NCBI GenBank assembly: GCA_033063855.1
Contig: CP093829.1
Span: forward strand, 17,887,537 to 17,951,536
Direction of reading: 5' to 3'
DNA length: 64,000 nucleotides
From: Smittia aterrima
Taxonomy: Eukaryota; Arthropoda; Insecta; Diptera; Chironomidae
Positions within the stretch are counted from its first letter, which is position 1. Each line of letters opens with the position of its first letter. A program made the position numbers and the translations under genes. Below the pieces are notes generated by a model that worked only from the letters and a program-made list of their open reading frames with translations, made no database searches and was not told the origin of the DNA. This document shows, piece by piece, positions 14,001 to 26,900 of this stretch.

Positions 14001-14700
14001 TTCAGTTCGTTGCGTCTTTTAAGATCTTCTTGAAGTTCATTTTCCTCTTCGATTTTTCTCCCACCGTTCATCAAAACCCTTTTTAGCATATTTCGAACCT
14101 TCAACCGATTGTAAAACGAAAGAATCCCATAAAAAATGACTCGGGATTTAGAGTTCGTTATTCAAAGAGCACTTTCATGAGAAGCTTTCTCTTCTTGCTT
14201 TGCCACGGTAAAAGGAAAACTTTTTTCTACATTCCCAGCATAATCCATCAAATTGCAAACAATGAAATGTTTTTTCAGGTGTCTAAGGCAAATCAATGAA
14301 GCTTGAGCTGGTCGGCAACGGAAAAGTTAGAAGCGAACGCATTAGGAGGATATTTTTACAACAAAGTTTTGTCAAAGCTCTAAAACGAACTGTTGATAAT
14401 TGGAAATAAGCTGTCTAATGGCAATTGTAGAGAAATGTTTCATTTGCATTAGAGATTACATTTTATCATAATTAGTTGGGATTGATTATATCTTTTCAGA
14501 ATAGCTAAATCCTCTTTCGAAGTCTGAATACTCGTGAAAACAATTTATTAACGATATCAATGAAGTTCAAAAGCTTAAACTATTGCTAATTGCTTTTCAT
14601 ATGAAAATGATTCAAATATTTAATTGGCGATATCTGCGTTTCCACGAGATATTCACGTTCCCATCAACAATGTGCACTCCTTATTAGCCAAAAACATTTG
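5008..14700. other. Gene-poor stretch between corin and Mad1
   Basis: No ORF here has convincing coding character. Those present are short, overlap on both strands and match no family I recognise. The stretch must contain a 5' UTR intron, the 5' exon(s) and probably the promoter of corin on the minus strand. Visible peculiarities are a TATA-like site near 12838, a GC-rich spike at 12510-12538 and one ORF with a signal-like start at 13005-13403. No transposon or tRNA was recognised. Confidence 0.5.
13005..13403 (+). CDS. Doubtful small ORF with signal-peptide-like start, 132 residues
   Basis: ATG at 13005 opens a reading frame of 132 codons. The first roughly 25 residues are strongly hydrophobic (MILRIFCLLLFSLCYYPVFL), like a signal peptide or membrane anchor, followed by a basic, cysteine-containing region with no family I recognise. 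A TATA-like element (ttatataaag, around 12837-12845) lies about 165 bp upstream. There is no homology evidence and no clear polyadenylation signal. An equally plausible chance ORF overlaps it on the other strand, so this may be noise. Confidence 0.15.
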   Translation: MILRIFCLLLFSLCYYPVFLFVQIAGDKVQKTRFTSMTDAHTVTRCYIFHSRIVLALEKSSFVIFVVKSIKQIGSHVGTKRTKQAISLALANMKVVSLSFHTDNGAFVCCCRRENILSIGKKDGSREKNLHL

Positions 14701-14751
14701 CTGTAACTTCAACGGCTCAAAGAAATTCAAAAGATAGATTGAACTATGGAT

Positions 14752-14788
14752 AGATGTCGCTTTTTATTTTAATATTAAAGCGACATCT
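14752..14788. repeat. 12-bp perfect inverted repeat upstream of Mad1
   Basis: agatgtcgcttt at 14752-14763 is repeated as its exact reverse complement at 14777-14788, with an AT-only 13-nt spacer. It lies about 214 bp before the Mad1 ATG, so it could be promoter DNA, a factor site pair or a small hairpin in an RNA. Confidence 0.6.
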
Positions 14789-15001
14789 GAAAGAAATGTG
14801 AACGAAACAATTGGAGAATTACCAAGACCCGCTTGATTAAAAACAAGATTTGAGAAAAGAGCGGAAAATTAAAATATCAGGGAAAAGGCAGTGCGTGGAA
14901 TAATAAAAATAGCAGAAATCAAGTTACAAGTATTCCTTGTGTTGCTGTGCCTAAATTCAAATTCAGAAGACAAGTGTAAATAGTAAATTTGTGGAAAAAC
15001 T

Positions 15002-17492
15002 ATGGATTTTGACAAAATGATCCAAGACGGACAAAATGTGGTTCCAAAGCGACTGAGTTTTGATTTTCTGAATAATAGCGTTGCTTCTAGTGGAACGCAT
15101 TGTAAGCATTATTAGTCGATTTAATGTATTGGAGTTGAATGAAATTTTTAACTTTCAGACTCAGCAGCGAAAAAGAGAAAATTCTCTGAAACTGGATTTG
15201 CCGACAATTCCAAGGCAAACAAAACTGATGAAAGCTTAAATAGCAGTACGGGATCACTTGTCACTTCTTGGGAAACAAAGTTGTTGAGAAGTGATTTGAT
15301 TGAAGCTCAGTCACGGGTAAGTTGATTAAAATTTTCATTGAAAATAAACTAATTCTTCTTTTTAGATTACTCAGCTGAAAAAAGAAATTCACCATCAAAC
15401 AGCAATTCAATCGGAGCTGGAACTTAAATATAATGCTAAGGAAAAGGCTCTTGAAACTGAAATGAATCACTACAAGAATAAAACGATTGAGTACGAGAGA
15501 ATCCTTAAAAAAAATCGTAAGAACGAAGGATCATTCAAGGAGGAAGCTATGAAAGCTAAGAATCAACTGAACATGAATAAACAATTGTTTGATCACCAAC
15601 TCTTTACCTTGAAGAACGAAAATGATACGTTGAAGGAAACTTTGAGCTTCAAACTGAATGAGTTGAACAACCAAATAAGTGAACTCACCAGAGAAAATGC
15701 AATGATCACTTCTCAATACGCCACTGCTGAAGAAGAACGCGAAACACTTCTTGTTCTTAATGAAAGTATGAAGGAAAAGTTGGAATCCTTACAATCTCTC
15801 ACGAGTGAGCTTGAACAGGAGAAGATAAATCATCAAAATGCTCAAATGAAAATCAAGGAACTTGAGTATCAAGTAAACAGTTTCGGAGATTGGAAAGATT
15901 TGTCAAAGGCATCACATTCTCGCATGCAAAACTGCAGTGAAATGGAGAAAGAATTGGAACGTTTACGCCAGACAAATAAGAACCTTCATGATTCTCTTGG
16001 CAACAAGCTTTTGCTGGAGGAACGAGTTCACGACTTGGAAGCTCGTCTCGAAAGAAACGAGAAAACAAATGTTGACCAAATACAAATGAAAGTACAGTTG
16101 GAAGCACTTGAGAAAGAGTTGAAGGACTGGAAACAACTCAGCGTGGACTATTCGCAGAAAAATTCAGCAAACAATCCAATCAACTTGAGATCCTACATCG
16201 AGAAGTTGCTACACCGTGACTTGCTTCTTGTTTCCGAAAAATCGAACGTTAATACTGAGAAATCGCTCAATCAAAGTCAACTGAGTGAACTTAAGACGGT
16301 AAGTTTTTTCTTCACTCTCCTTCTCAATGAATTCTTTTCTTGAACTTGACCATTTCGTTCACAGAAAAACGAATCTTCGTTGAAGTTAATCGAATCCTTG
16401 AAGAAATCTTTGAAGAACCATCAATCTGTTCTGGCAAAGCTTCAGAAAAAGCTTGTTCTTGTTACTGCTGAACGAGATTCTCAACGTCAACTCCTCGACA
16501 ACTATGAAAAAGATTTAACAGGTCAGTTTTGAACAAACTTTAAATAATGATGGAATAATTCCAATTCCTTAAAAGTTTCACAAGGAGCTCCAAGCAACAA
16601 CAACACAGAAGTACAACAAAGTCGAATTCGTATCGAAATGCTTGAGAAAACTGTCACGGGCTACAAAGATTTGTGCGCCAAATTGGAAGGAGAGTTGGCA
16701 GATGCTCGTGGACACCCCGGGCAATTAGATGGAATTGTCCACAACGAGCAATACGAAACATTACGCAAAGACTTGGAAGGTTTACGAACCGAAAATGAGA
16801 AACTCAAAAAGCGAAAGAACGAACTCGAAATCGAGATTGAGAACTTAACATTGCGACAAAACGTCATGGGAAATGACGATCGCTTTAAGGTCGTTCATCT
16901 GAAATCTAATCCGACAGCTGTAGCTCAAGAGCAAGTCGCAAATGAAGTCGTCAAGTTGAAGGCTGAAGTGGAGCGATTAAGAATTCGTAATCAGAAATTG
17001 GAGGCTGGAAATGATGATCTGACAGCGCGCGTCAACGAAACGATGAATATGACCATGAATATCAAGGAATTCCAAAACCTGCGTGACGAACATCGAACGC
17101 TTCAAGCCAAGTACAAAGAAAATGAGCTCATCTTCTCGAATGTGAATCAAGAGCTTCGCGAAGTGATTTACATGCTTTTTGGCTACAAACTAGATCGATT
17201 CGGTAACAGCAATTACAGGTTTGTGGGATAATCTCGTTTGACGTCAGCAGATTTTTTAACTGTTTTTTCGTCCCTCCACAGAATCGTGAGCATGTACGCT
17301 GATAATGAAAATGACGAGTTGATGTTCCAACTGAATTCACAGGGAACTCTCGACATGCTTGAGACGGAATACAGTAAAACGCTTGACACGCTCATGAATC
17401 AATACTTGCGTAGCTCAACAGGATGTCTTCCCGCCTTCACGAGTGGACTAACTCTCGATTTAGTGCTTCGAGGAACTATGACGACGATGTAA
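15002..17492 (+). CDS. Mad1: Mad1, mitotic spindle assembly checkpoint protein
   Basis: Six exons: 15002-15101, 15159-15316, 15366-16298, 16365-16521, 16576-17218 and 17282-17492. Phases close to 733 residues, close to the usual length of Mad1. Most of the protein is long heptad-type coiled coil rich in Glu, Lys, Leu and Asn. A Mad2-interaction motif is visible at about residues 554-565 (KVVHLKSNPTAV), matching the known Lys-hydrophobic-hydrophobic...Pro pattern. The C-terminus has the Mad1 fold signature: RE-x-x-YML-x-GY-x-x-D, then SMYA and a closing LETEYSKTL...LPAF stretch. Known role: it recruits Mad2 to unattached kinetochores and catalyses its conversion to the closed form, and it also sits at nuclear pores. 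The start was chosen because exon 1 joins exon 2 in frame and has no upstream in-frame ATG nearby. Confidence 0.9.
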
Positions 17493-17547
17493 ACTTAAGC
17501 ATCAGAAGTCCATTAAATAATTTTCAGAATCCACAGAAGGTCAAGTC

Positions 17548-17553
17548 AATAAA
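17548..17553 (+). terminator. Polyadenylation signal of Mad1
   Basis: AATAAA 56 nt after the Mad1 stop codon, the only canonical hexamer close to it. Confidence 0.6.
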
Positions 17554-17569
17554 AGAATTTCACTTAAAT

Positions 17570-20500
17570 TGTGCCTAATCACTCACCCCATTTCGATTTG
17601 TTGTCTCAACTGTCAGCTGATAAGAATCGTCGGCACGAAACCAAGAAAAAAAAGTCACTTGTTAAACAGAAACTTTGCCAGACTTTCTGGCGCGTCGAAA
17701 TATGTTTGTGCTGCGCTTTGATTTGTGAGTTCGCGCTCAAGTTTATTGAAAATCCAACAAACAAAATAAAAACTTCTCGCTCTCACTGAACAACAGAGCT
17801 GCGAATAAAAATGAAAAATTGGAACACAGTGATCGCGAATACAGCAAAGGCGCAAATTAGTCAAGTGCGCTCAAGTGTCTTATCAGCGAATAACTGAGCG
17901 GAATTTGATTTGGCGTTTTCTTCGTTATTTACAACGACAGTTCCGCGGATTGAAACACAGTTTCATTTGTTTCGATAATACTTTTCAGTTTTTCTTTATT
18001 TTCATTCTTACGCAATTCATTTCGAGGATAAATTTTGTCGTTCAACAGAGTGAAACTCACTCTCTACGAAAACTTAACTTAAGTTCACAATAAATGCGTG
18101 ATCGGTCTAAAAGTAAAACTTAACTTAAGGTTGAAATCTCCTGACAAAACAGTTTGATTAGAAATTTAAATACTTCGTCTTAAAAATTGACTTAAATTGC
18201 AACATCGCAAAATGAAAAAAGTCTTTCCTCGCGTGATTGTTTCGAGAACTGAGTTAAACTTTTCACGATGCATTGCACTTTAATTAGCGTTGCTCTCATG
18301 TTTTAATAAGCAAAAAAGTTTCTCTCTGATTTTTCTTAAGCTTCAAATAACAGGCAAAGAAAAAACGCGAAAAGTTGTGCAAGCTCTCAATGCCTTCGGG
18401 ATTGTTAATAAATTACGAAACGATCAGAAATAGTTTGAGATCAGTGAAAGTAATTGACGAACAACCCCGAACAAGGATTAATGAGTTTGAAGAAAGTTTT
18501 CTCATTTAAATATTTCGTTTCATGATGTGATTAGCAATCCGCGGTTATTTTCGGTTGTGAGAACGTGAAAGGAAAAAAATTGAAAACATTCAGCATCGAT
18601 TAGCGTCATCGTCATCATTATACGATTTTAATCTAAGGAAAAGTGCAGGAAATTGTTTTTGCAAAGAGAGAGAAAGTTTTCCGTCTTGTTGATTGGATTA
18701 AGAGGAAAGAGAATTAGGAAAATGAATTTATGTTCAGCAAAGAACTTTCTTCATCAGCGCATCGTGATTTAAATCTGTTGGTGGGAAGATGAAAGAGAGA
18801 GAGAGAAGATTGAAAAGGAAATTTCAAATCAAATTTCGAAACTTTCAAAAACGGAAGGAAAACTTAGCAAAAACTTTTAACAAACTCGAGCAAAAGCTTT
18901 TATACTTGAAATCAAACTTGACTGCAACTTCACTGCAGACGCTCTAAACAATCGACTTTTGAAAATTTCAAAATAATGATGAATTGATTTCCTATCTAAT
19001 GAGAATGCAGAGCGAAAGTTTCTCTTCCATAAATATCCACAAACACTAAGTCGTTCATCCATTAAACATTTTACTTCAATTTTAAAGTCTTGAGCCGGAA
19101 AAAAGTCTTTTCTTTCATTCATCTACAAATTGTTTTCCTCGTTCATCACTCGCGGCTTTAAACATTTGTTTAGAAACGAGAGAAGTTTAATATTCTTAAT
19201 GCTTTTAAGGTACATTTGATTAATTGATACTTTTACTTCTTTAGCCATTGGCTTCTATACAAAATAATCTTTCACTTAGTTTTCCGTTTAAGGAAAACAC
19301 GTCGAGGTGGGATTTTCTCAGAAATTTAAACTTTTCCTCTTTTGAATTCATTTTCTTTAAAAATTTCTGTGAGAGCGAAGCTAAATGATTAAGGAAACCT
19401 TCACGAACTATGCCTGAAGTACCGACGAAGGTCTCGCCCTCTCTGTCAACTTAACAACGGTTTCGTTTCATTTCCGAAAGTAAGTTGTCAACTCCCTCGA
19501 CACTTTGAGATATTTTCTGATCGCTTGAGTGTACGTAACAGAGAACGAAGGGAAAGTTAAGGAAAGAGATTAAATTTCCTTTTAGATATCGACTCGACGA
19601 GGCAGACATCAGCTAAAAAAACTTTGTCTTGCTCCCCGAGAATCTTTTAAAGTACAGAGCGCGCCTCAGGCATAATTTATGAGTGTTTTCATTTTTCTTA
19701 TCAGCCAAAATGAAACATGCGAACAAAAACGATTTTTTTCCTTCCTTCGAGCAAACAAAACATTTTTACCTTCAACAAAGCCAAAAGCTTCAACAATATT
19801 TATAAATTTCTTTCTTTTTTTTTGTGTGATAAATTTGTTTTAATTTTGTTCTCTCTCGAACGGTCATCAACAGTTAAAACGTGTTCGGCAATGTGGACAT
19901 TAATTAACGAATGTTCAACACAAATGGCATCTGTTCATTTAAATTTTAAAAATTCTTAAATTTCTCTGTGACACATCGAAAGCTGAAGCTCTCCCAGTTC
20001 AATCTACGAAAACTTCTAGTGACTTTTGCCAAAAAAGACATTTTAGTTATTCAAACTTTCTAACATCTTACACATCGCTTCAAAAAGGTCACGTCAAGTG
20101 GTGTGAAAGTTCTTGCTTCGACATCAAAGAAAATCCTCGATTTGGGTTAAAGTTTTCTTCAGTAATTGTTCTAAGTTATCCATAAATATATGCAAAGTGA
20201 TCTCGAACTACAATTTTCAGTGAAACTTTCCCTAATATGAAGGAGTCGCTCGGTTGGTCGAGGGAAATCGACTGTGGCTACATTTGACTGCATTAATTAA
20301 ATATTAAGGGAAAATATGTTTCTCATCATACAATGCTGCCATCTCCCAGCACTTTTCCCTCTCCCAATGCCTCAAAACAAATTTCTGAATAATTCATTTC
20401 CTTCTGTCGCTTTAAAGAGCAGTCGACGAATCATTTGTTCCCCTCACTGATTTTAAGATGAGCGAAATTGATTAATTTATGCATCAAAATTTCGAGAGGA

Positions 20501-21680
20501 TCCTGCTAATCAAATTCAGTGTTTACCTTTTGCATGAATTATTTGCGGATTTGCAAACGCTTTCAAGCTTCACTCTGAGCTTTTTAGCTTGCGGGTTAAA
20601 AGTTTAAATTAAGATTATGACATCGATTAAAATTTCTTCGTCTACTCTTGTTTCCTAAATCACCAATAGCACCTGAATCATCAACATCGTTGTGACTTCT
20701 TCTAGAAAAAACTACTTTCATGTTTCACTCTTAATCGACTTTCGCTTTAAATCTTATCGCAATAAAATCACCAAATTTGCTGAAATTTGTCCCAACATGA
20801 AACTGTCGATCTAATGTCATTTTCCCCATGATCCCATTTAACGTACAATAAAACTCCTCCCTCTCCTCATCAAGCAATTCTTTCTACGAGATTAATGCGA
20901 GTGAGTTTGATTGAAAAGGAAACGAAATTGCTCGAGATTTATTTCCGAGAGAATTTAAGAAACAAAATGTTGTTGGGAGAAAGTAGGGACTGGAGCAATA
21001 AAAAGCGAAAGCTTTTGCGGCTATCGTCTCGGTCGATTGTTGATTCGAGTTTTATGGATCTAGACGGGCTGGGGGCGTCCATAAATTACGAGAGCGTTTA
21101 GCATTTTATTGGAAAGTATCTTACGATGATTGCTTCGATTAATCAGAACCTTTCCAGCTCATGAATGTTTTACGTAATTAATAGAACGCTCCCGATTCTA
21201 ACTTAAGCCTCTCTGATCATGTTCAACTTTAACTGAAGCTTCGAATTCACTTTAAAGAACAACACACTTTTCTAGATCTCTCGGATTTTCCGCGCATCAA
21301 TTTAAATATTTTGTTCAATTTTGTATTCTCGTATTCAGTCGAATGTGATTATCTTAACAAGCCTTCGTAGAGCGACGGTAATGCAATCATTATCTACTTT
21401 AATTCGCTGCTTTCCGACACGCAAAAACATTTTGCGTTTAATTTAATTTAATCGCTTAACTTGATGAAAAATGTATTTTCCTTTTTCAAAAAAATGTTTT
21501 TTTGTTTCTTTTTCATTTTGTTGTCCCAAAAAATTTAGCTTTCATTGATGTTCTTCTGTGCCAGCCTTTATTTGGATGGATGATGAATGATAATGGTGCG
21601 GATGATAATGCTGGGTGGTCCTCAAACTCTCACTCTCTGTCGTCTGTTGGGGGGAAAATCTGCGAACTCTCGCGGAGAGA
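17570..21680. other. Gene-poor stretch between Mad1 and gamma-syntrophin
   Basis: No ORF with coding character and no recognised RNA gene. A short direct repeat (aaaacttaacttaag at about 18069-18083, nearly repeated at 18115-18129) is the only structure noted. The two flanking genes converge here, so no promoter is required in this stretch. Confidence 0.5.
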
Positions 21681-21691
21681 AAGGTTCTTTT

Positions 21692-21697
21692 TTTATT
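21692..21697 (-). terminator. Polyadenylation signal of gamma-syntrophin
   Basis: AATAAA on the minus strand, 65 nt past the syntrophin stop codon. Confidence 0.5.
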
Positions 21698-21761
21698 TCG
21701 CAGAAAGGTCGTCGGGAAGATTAGAAAAACATTTTCTTTAAAAAGGAAAAAAGTGTCGATT

Positions 21762-23953
21762 TCAAGCCTGTTGAATCGAATTCAAGAACTGCGGGTCGAC
21801 CGACGCCACTTTTGCCGTTAAGAATGCATGCATGCAAAATAGCAAGCTCTGAAGTACTTGACATTCAAGCTCCTACGTTGGCGGGGCGAGGATGATGACG
21901 GCGATCAGATGAGAAAGAAGAAAAATAAATCAAATATAAGAAATTGCCAAAGTACAATGTATTAACGCTAACAAGTTCAAACATTTCACAAATCAGGAGC
22001 AAAAGATTAAGAACAAAAACGAACAAAGCCGACGTTAAGCTCACCTTCGTCTCGATTGAACGCGTTTCTTGATCTTGAAAGTGAAGCTTCAACTTCGATT
22101 TCCCATCATCGCTTGAGCCTCTTAGTTGAGAGAATTTATATTGCCAGATAACAGTCGGGTCAGCTCCTTCTGTTAAAGAGAAGCCTGACTGCCAATCGAG
22201 TGTTAATCCTCCACCACGACCCTGATGTGAAACCGCAAAGGTTTTTCGCTATTGACAACAAACGAGAGAATCATCAAACAAATGAAAAGTAAAAAAGAGA
22301 AAATTTAATTACCCCGAGCTTTATAACACTCGTGACAATTGCAGCGTTCCACGAGTTCTCAATCCGAAGAAGCTCCTGGCGCGTTTCAACCGACAAGTAC
22401 CGTGGATCATGCCCAGAGCTTTGAAGAAGGAAACAATGTTGACGAGAATCAACAGTTTCCGACTCCTTGACAACTCGGAACATTGTCTGATAAACTTTAT
22501 ATGCGACCGCGGGCTTTCCAAGCATCGCAATGTTAAGCGGAGGATTGTCAAACAACAAAACTTCAGTTCCTTTGAGGACGAGAAAGCGAGGCTTGTAAGT
22601 CTGCCATGAGATTTGGCCGTTGAGGATTCCCTCATTTATCCATCCCATGTACTCGATTCGTTCCCCAACTGGAAAGTTTCGGTTGTAGAGCTTCATCTGT
22701 GGAACGACAAAGATTTAGTGCAAGCTCGTTAGGGAGAATGTTGTTCGTGGTAAATAAAAACCTGTAAATTGGTCAAGCCAACGATGTTATCAGTGATGTA
22801 TTTAAGCCAAGAGCTCAAAATTGCTAGATCGTCCAAGTGAATTATGCCAGTCGACGAGGCGTTGAGTCCACGAACCTCAAACGCATTCGTTCGTAGCTTG
22901 TCCGTTCCATAAATATATCGCGTCACGTAAGCCATCATGAGCGGCACTGAAATGAGGTCCACCCAGCGAATTTCCGGCTCAGAGCACAGCGAGTTCGGAC
23001 GATTATTCGAATTATTGTTCATGCTGTTAAAGGAGCTGTTGCTAAACGTATTGTTCATGGTGCCACTGCCGTTGACGTGATTGTTGTTGTTCTGAGCAAG
23101 TCGCCAGCCTTCGTCCTGCTTCAATTCAGCACACGTTGCATCATTATCGTTATCCGACTCGGGAGTATCGCGTTCTGATACTGCGAAAGAAAACAATTTC
23201 GACATGAAAAATTGATCGAGACTTGTTGATAGCTCTCTTCAAGTCGTCGTCGATTCAGACATGATTTAAAATCGACGACGAAGAGAAAATTGCTTCGAGG
23301 CTTTGTTTATTTTGTTCTTCAGCAACAGGAATGAAGTTTCTTTTCACACTTACGTTGCTTTTGGAGGAATGGCGTTGCAGCTCGATAATGTTTAACCGTT
23401 AAAACCACAATGTCGCCAGCGTTCCGCAAAATATTCACAGCATCGTCATGATTGCATGCGGTGATGTATTCGCCATTAACTTTTATGATGGCATCGCCAA
23501 CGAAGAGTTTCGATGTGCGGTCTGCGGCGTGATCCTTATAGATACGCGATATCAGTATCGGTAATTTATGCTCGGCGCCTCCTTTAATGCTCAGACCAAG
23601 ACCACCCTCTTTCTGTCTGGTTATTTGAACCATACGCTCTTTCGATTCGAGAGGTGGTTGACTCAACTGACTGCTTAGCATCGCTGCTGTCGGAGAAATG
23701 GCTGAATGAACTTGCTCGGGTCGCTGGAGCGTTATCACTTCCATTGTGAGATGTAAACGAGCAAGCTCTGGCTTACTTTTGCCATCGCTTATCATAACCA
23801 TTCCCGTGCGAACTTGTAAGAACGCGTCCTAATTTCATGAAAGAAGAAATAAATCGAAATGGAATATGTGTGGCAATCCATCAAACTCACTTTTAAATTC
23901 TGATCAATCTTCTCTTCAATCGGTGTCGCCATTTTGAGATCGTTTATCTTCAT
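21762..23953 (-). CDS. Gamma-syntrophin, dystrophin-associated PDZ/PH adaptor
   Basis: Six exons: 23891-23953, 23354-23828, 22762-23180, 22313-22696, 22045-22248 and 21762-21872, totalling 551 residues; mammalian gamma-syntrophins are about 520-540. The PDZ domain lies at about residues 86-170, with GLGLSI as the carboxylate-binding loop and the usual VGDAI-x-x-VNG strand. A low-complexity Asn/Ser insert follows, then pleckstrin-homology-like sequence and the syntrophin-unique C-terminus ending HAFLTAKVASVDPQFL. The short N-terminus before the PDZ and the arrangement of the rest fit the gamma subtype (fly Syn2) rather than the alpha/beta type. Family role: binds dystrophin/dystrobrevin and scaffolds channels and signalling proteins at the membrane. 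A splice acceptor five nucleotides before the ATG (minus strand, 23958) shows that a 5' non-coding exon lies upstream, to the right. Confidence 0.88.
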
Positions 23954-23958
23954 TCTAT

Positions 23959-26900
23959 CTGAAAATGGAAATGAGAAAAACGTCAGTTAATACAAGCTCA
24001 ACACCTGAGTCGTTGACTTCTCAAGGATTTCTAAATATAAATGGTGTCGACACTTCTCAACAAAGCTCTCGAGCATTCTTCAATGAGGAAACAAAAATCA
24101 ACCAAAGAATCGTCAAGCAAATTGAAATTTGAAACCTGAGAGCGAAACTGCAATCGTTCGTTGCATTTCTGTTTTGTTTTATGTGAATCAAGTTGCATTG
24201 GCTTTGAAAAGTTGATGTGGAGAACAAAAGAAGGAAATTTGTAAAGCGCAGACTTTTTCACTTCGCTCTTTACGTTTGGCAAATATCATTTGAAGTGAAA
24301 TAAAATAAAGAAGATGCTTTATAAATATAAAATGAAACATTTTGTGCAACTTCCTTAACAAACTCGTTCTCATCAAACAGCAACATCATTTCCTCTTTCA
24401 TGACACGACCAGTGCATGTTTCACTCAGAAATTAATTATTCGCTCGTTCCATTTCAGCTCAAGAGATGATTATGATGATTCCTCCATTTGCTTCTGAGTT
24501 GAGTATGCGATGTCATTGCTTTTATCTCCCCCCCCCACTCACAACTCAACGTAATTTGTGCACAACTCATCTTTGTGCGACCTCGATTCGGGGAAAAGTG
24601 TCAGAGTCTTTAACAATCGCTTGTGCAGTTTCAGCAGACAATTAGATTTCGAGAGAGACGAGCGTGAACATGAAACTCAGGGAAGGTCACACCCGAAAAC
24701 TATGAAAATTTCGAATTGAATAACTCAATCAATTCAGGCTGCATTGTCATTTCGGTCGCATAAATGATTCAGATTAATGAACAGCTTTTAAAAGCACGAA
24801 ACTTCATCGGAAAAAGCTTTCAATCTAAAAGTTCTTCCCGAGAGAATGAGCTGAAAGTGTCGAGAGCAGAGTTTGGAAAAGTGAAAAATTTCTTTGCAGC
24901 TCTCATAATGAGCTTGGTCTAATTATTTCTTTTGAAACTTCTGCTTTTTATTGTAAGTTATTGAGTGACTTTATTTGTAATTAATTTAAATACAAAACTG
25001 TTTTTCTTTTGAATTTGAAAAGTTTACAAAACGACTTTAAATGATTTCACCCTGAAGTGTCAGGAAAATAATTTTTCACTCATTGCATTTCAATTAAACT
25101 TCGTCAATTGAGATTCGTTAATCAAAATTTATTTCTCCCAAGCGTGTCCTCGTCATTTATTGATTTTCACTATAAATTCTACTTTGCAACGAGAACGAAA
25201 TGTAAGCTCTCTCTCTCGCCCATTCAAATGCAGATGAGCTTGAGCTCTTTCCTCTGCTGATCATAAATATTTTTATGCAAAATGTAATTCCATGTAAATT
25301 TTTTATTGTTTCATAAAGTGACGTGAATAACAGCGGACGCTTTCGTCGGATAGAATCGCATAAACTTCCTGCTCGTTGGAGACAAAGTTTCATTCTCATC
25401 CGCCTCGGAGAAGCTCCGTTCGTTCGCTGATGATGAAAAAATAACATTTTGAAGCTTCAGTGGAATTTTCGTCGTCAAATTGGTTGCTGGATGTCCTTGT
25501 TTCCGGTTTGATGACCGAAAAATGAAAAAGTTGTCTCGTAACAAAATTATTTTCAATTTGCTTGCAATTTTTTTTTACGAAGTTGTAGAAATTACAATTT
25601 TCCTCTTACGTTCATCAAAGCTTTGCTAGCTCTTTACGTTGCGAATTATGATGAGGGAATTTAAAAAGATCAAAAGTGGGAATTGCACTTGCTCTCTAAA
25701 CAAATTGCACTCGAGAAAACTTCTCGACGCTTGTGAAACTGTCAAAGACATTAAAGAGAAAAATTGCGTTACGAGCTGAATATGAGAGCTCCTTTTGCTC
25801 TTATGCAAAGCGTAAAATCTTGGAAAACTCTCAAGGCAAATTTTAAACAATGAATTTCATCCGAACAAACGTCGCTAAGAGAAAATTCGGAGCGAGACAT
25901 CAAATGATTAATTACGCAACGGAAATATGCTTTGTTTAATGTTTAAGCTTCTCTCAAAAATAAAAGACGATTTGATCAATGATTCTGCTAATTGCCAAGG
26001 AAATTCTTTGAATATCGCAAAGATTTAATCTAAAAGCGAAAGAAGAAGATCCGCGGCTCATATTTCCTTGATGAAACTTCTTCTTTGCTAAGCGAAGAGA
26101 TAAATCTTGAAATATCTGCTGATAATTGGCTGTTAAAGTCTTTAAACAAAAAGAATTTCACAAAGAAAAAGTTACAACATCAATTTTCAATTAACATCTC
26201 GTTCGTCTGAATGATTCAGCAATTTTGCATGAACAAGCATTCGAATTTATTGTTCATGTTGACGCAAGAAGTTTAATATCAAAGACAGAAGTGCGCAAGA
26301 CTGGACATTAAAGCTTTCGAAAATGCACAACCAAAGTTTTAACAATGCCGCAACTGAAAGAGGAAGATTGTAAGTTTCCGATGTTTGTGGAATTAATTAA
26401 CCTTTTCTCTTTCCCGGAATGGGACTTGCCTCGCTATATCCATTTAGTTTATGAAGTCTCCAGAGCAGACTATGCCTTTACTCGCAGTATTAAGAGCTTT
26501 CGGGGATTGTTCATAAAATATGTCAATGGGCGAATTCTTTTAAAAAAGTTTGCTCCTTTTCTCCTTTGCCAATCTAATGCAAAACGTAATTTCCGAGCCA
26601 ACCTTTCTTCGGTTCATTGAATTTTACTACCGGAAACATTCATCGACTGCGTTTAAAGCCAATTCGACCGGAAACGTCTTTTAACTCTGCCTTGATTACT
26701 TGAGATTTAGAACTTTCTGGCATGTGTTGAAATGATTACAGAATTCACTTAAGTTCCAAGCTATAAAGTTGGAATTGCAAGTGAAGTTGAATGAAGAAAA
26801 AAGTTTTAATGAAAAAAGTGAACTCGAGAGGATTATTTGGTTTGCAAAACCTCACTTGCCATGCTCCCAAAAGCTCAGCTTTTTGATGCATAATACAATT

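Noticed and set aside
18068..18130. Direct repeat aaaacttaacttaag
   Set aside because: Two short copies in AT-rich DNA without target-site or terminal-repeat features; not evidence of a mobile element.
26345..26620. Open frame of 91 codons starting with ATG
   Set aside because: No recognisable family, no splice or polyadenylation context, and sequence composition like its surroundings.
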